A stretch of DNA of 5,127 nucleotides from Pirellulales bacterium (GTDB lineage Bacteria; Planctomycetota; Planctomycetia; Pirellulales; JAICIG01): NCBI GenBank assembly GCA_025924495.1, contig JAICIG010000516.1, positions 1 to 5,127 on the forward strand, written 5' to 3'. Of this stretch, positions 4,961 through 5,127 are shown in pieces. Below the pieces are notes generated by a model that worked only from the letters and a program-made list of their open reading frames with translations, searched no databases and was not told the origin of the DNA. Position numbers and translations under genes: made by a program. Numbering within the stretch: the first letter of the stretch is position 1; each line of letters starts with the position of its first letter.

Positions 4961-5090
4961 ATCAGTCGTAGGCGGCCTGTCGTCGTCGAAGATGATTTCC
5001 ATGAAAGAGCGGCCCTCCTGGGTAAAACTCGAATACGGCGCAGCCGATGGGCGGCTCGCCAACAGGTTTTTATCCCCAGGAGGACCGACA
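4961..5090 (+). ncRNA. Candidate IS110 bridge RNA / structured transposase leader
   Basis: IS110-type elements are known to encode a bridge RNA in the non-coding end upstream of the recombinase; its internal loops pair with the target and with the element's own ends. Here CCTCCTGGG (5014-5022) pairs with CCCAGGAGG (5075-5083), then TAAAA (5023-5027) with 5068-5072 after a two-base bulge. An internal loop follows (about 5030-5036 and 5061-5064). Above it a second stem is GGCG-c-AGCCG (5037-5046) with CGGCT-CGCC (5052-5060) around loop ATGGG. A weaker 5' hairpin may be TCGTC-GAA-GATGA within 4980-4995. A stem, internal loop, stem and cap is the general form of a guide loop. Ends of the RNA are not determined, and a plain regulatory leader is the alternative. 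Confidence 0.45.
5078..5083 (+). promoter_or_regulatory. IS110 transposase ribosome binding site, buried in a stem
   Basis: AGGAGG lies eight bases before ATG 5092. All six bases pair with CCTCCT at 5014-5019 in the long stem-loop, so translation would be reduced unless the stem is opened. Confidence 0.7.
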
Positions 5091-5091
5091 G

Positions 5092-5127
5092 ATGTTTTAT
5101 CTTGGCATCGACCAACACCGGAAGCAA
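5092..5127 (+). CDS. IS110-family transposase/recombinase, N-terminal fragment (continues off window)
   Basis: Only 12 codons are visible: MFYLGIDQHRKQ. The start is well supported by AGGAGG eight bases upstream. The pattern M-x-Y/F-x-G-I-D-x-H-x-K/R is the usual opening of IS110-family transposases, where the Asp (D7 here) is the first acidic residue of the RuvC-like DEDD catalytic domain. In the known family a C-terminal domain with a catalytic serine acts together with it, but that would lie outside this window. The enzyme excises the element as a circle and inserts it at a site chosen by a bridge RNA. With 12 residues, the subgroup cannot be told, though a long structured leader upstream fits IS110 proper better than the IS1111 group, where the RNA lies downstream of the gene. 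Confidence 0.8.
   Translation, partial: MFYLGIDQHRKQ

Larger units (their letters stand above)
4955..5127 (+). mobile_element. Left part of an IS110-family insertion sequence (runs off window)
   Basis: Called from the transposase start at 5092 and the structured leader before it. The left boundary is not visible: IS110 elements usually lack long terminal inverted repeats and target duplications, so 4955 is only the base after the heptamer repeats. The right end and most of the transposase lie outside the window. Confidence 0.5.

Overview
The window is GC-rich bacterial DNA that looks like an accessory stretch of a planctomycete-type chromosome (Planctomycetota). That assignment is an inference. 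It rests on a membrane-anchored HEAT/leucine-rich-repeat protein, three GTG starts, a DinB-fold protein and a GrpB-type protein as isolated single genes, an IS110-type transposase, and many short palindromic repeats between genes. No rRNA or single-copy marker gene is present to confirm it.

Layout. The four sizeable genes all lie on the minus strand, well separated, so they are probably separate transcripts and not one operon. From left to right they are: a HEAT plus leucine-rich-repeat protein that runs off the left edge (1-1706); a DinB-superfamily protein (1976-2494); a seven-helix membrane protein of unknown function (2686-3426); and a GrpB/UPF0157 protein (4196-4744). On the plus strand, the first 12 codons of an IS110-family transposase begin at 5092 and run off the right edge.

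The most interesting material is between the genes. (1) Four copies of a REP-like palindrome with a GTAG head occur as two convergent pairs, 2557-2690 and 3438-4200. The right-hand copy of each pair supplies the TAG stop codon of the adjacent gene. (2) At 3865-4100, two pairs of different palindromes are arranged as nested mirror images around a short reading frame beginning MSSHVFHAIYLH. This looks like the decayed shell of a REP-associated tyrosine transposase (RAYT) locus. (3) At 3542-3656 a structured element holds two tandem GGA-loop hairpins inside longer inverted arms. (4) At 5014-5083 a long two-tier stem-loop sequesters the ribosome binding site of the IS110 transposase. It lies where IS110 elements encode their bridge RNA.

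The genes do not form an obvious pathway. The shared theme of the window is repeat and mobile DNA that has filled the spaces between unrelated single genes.
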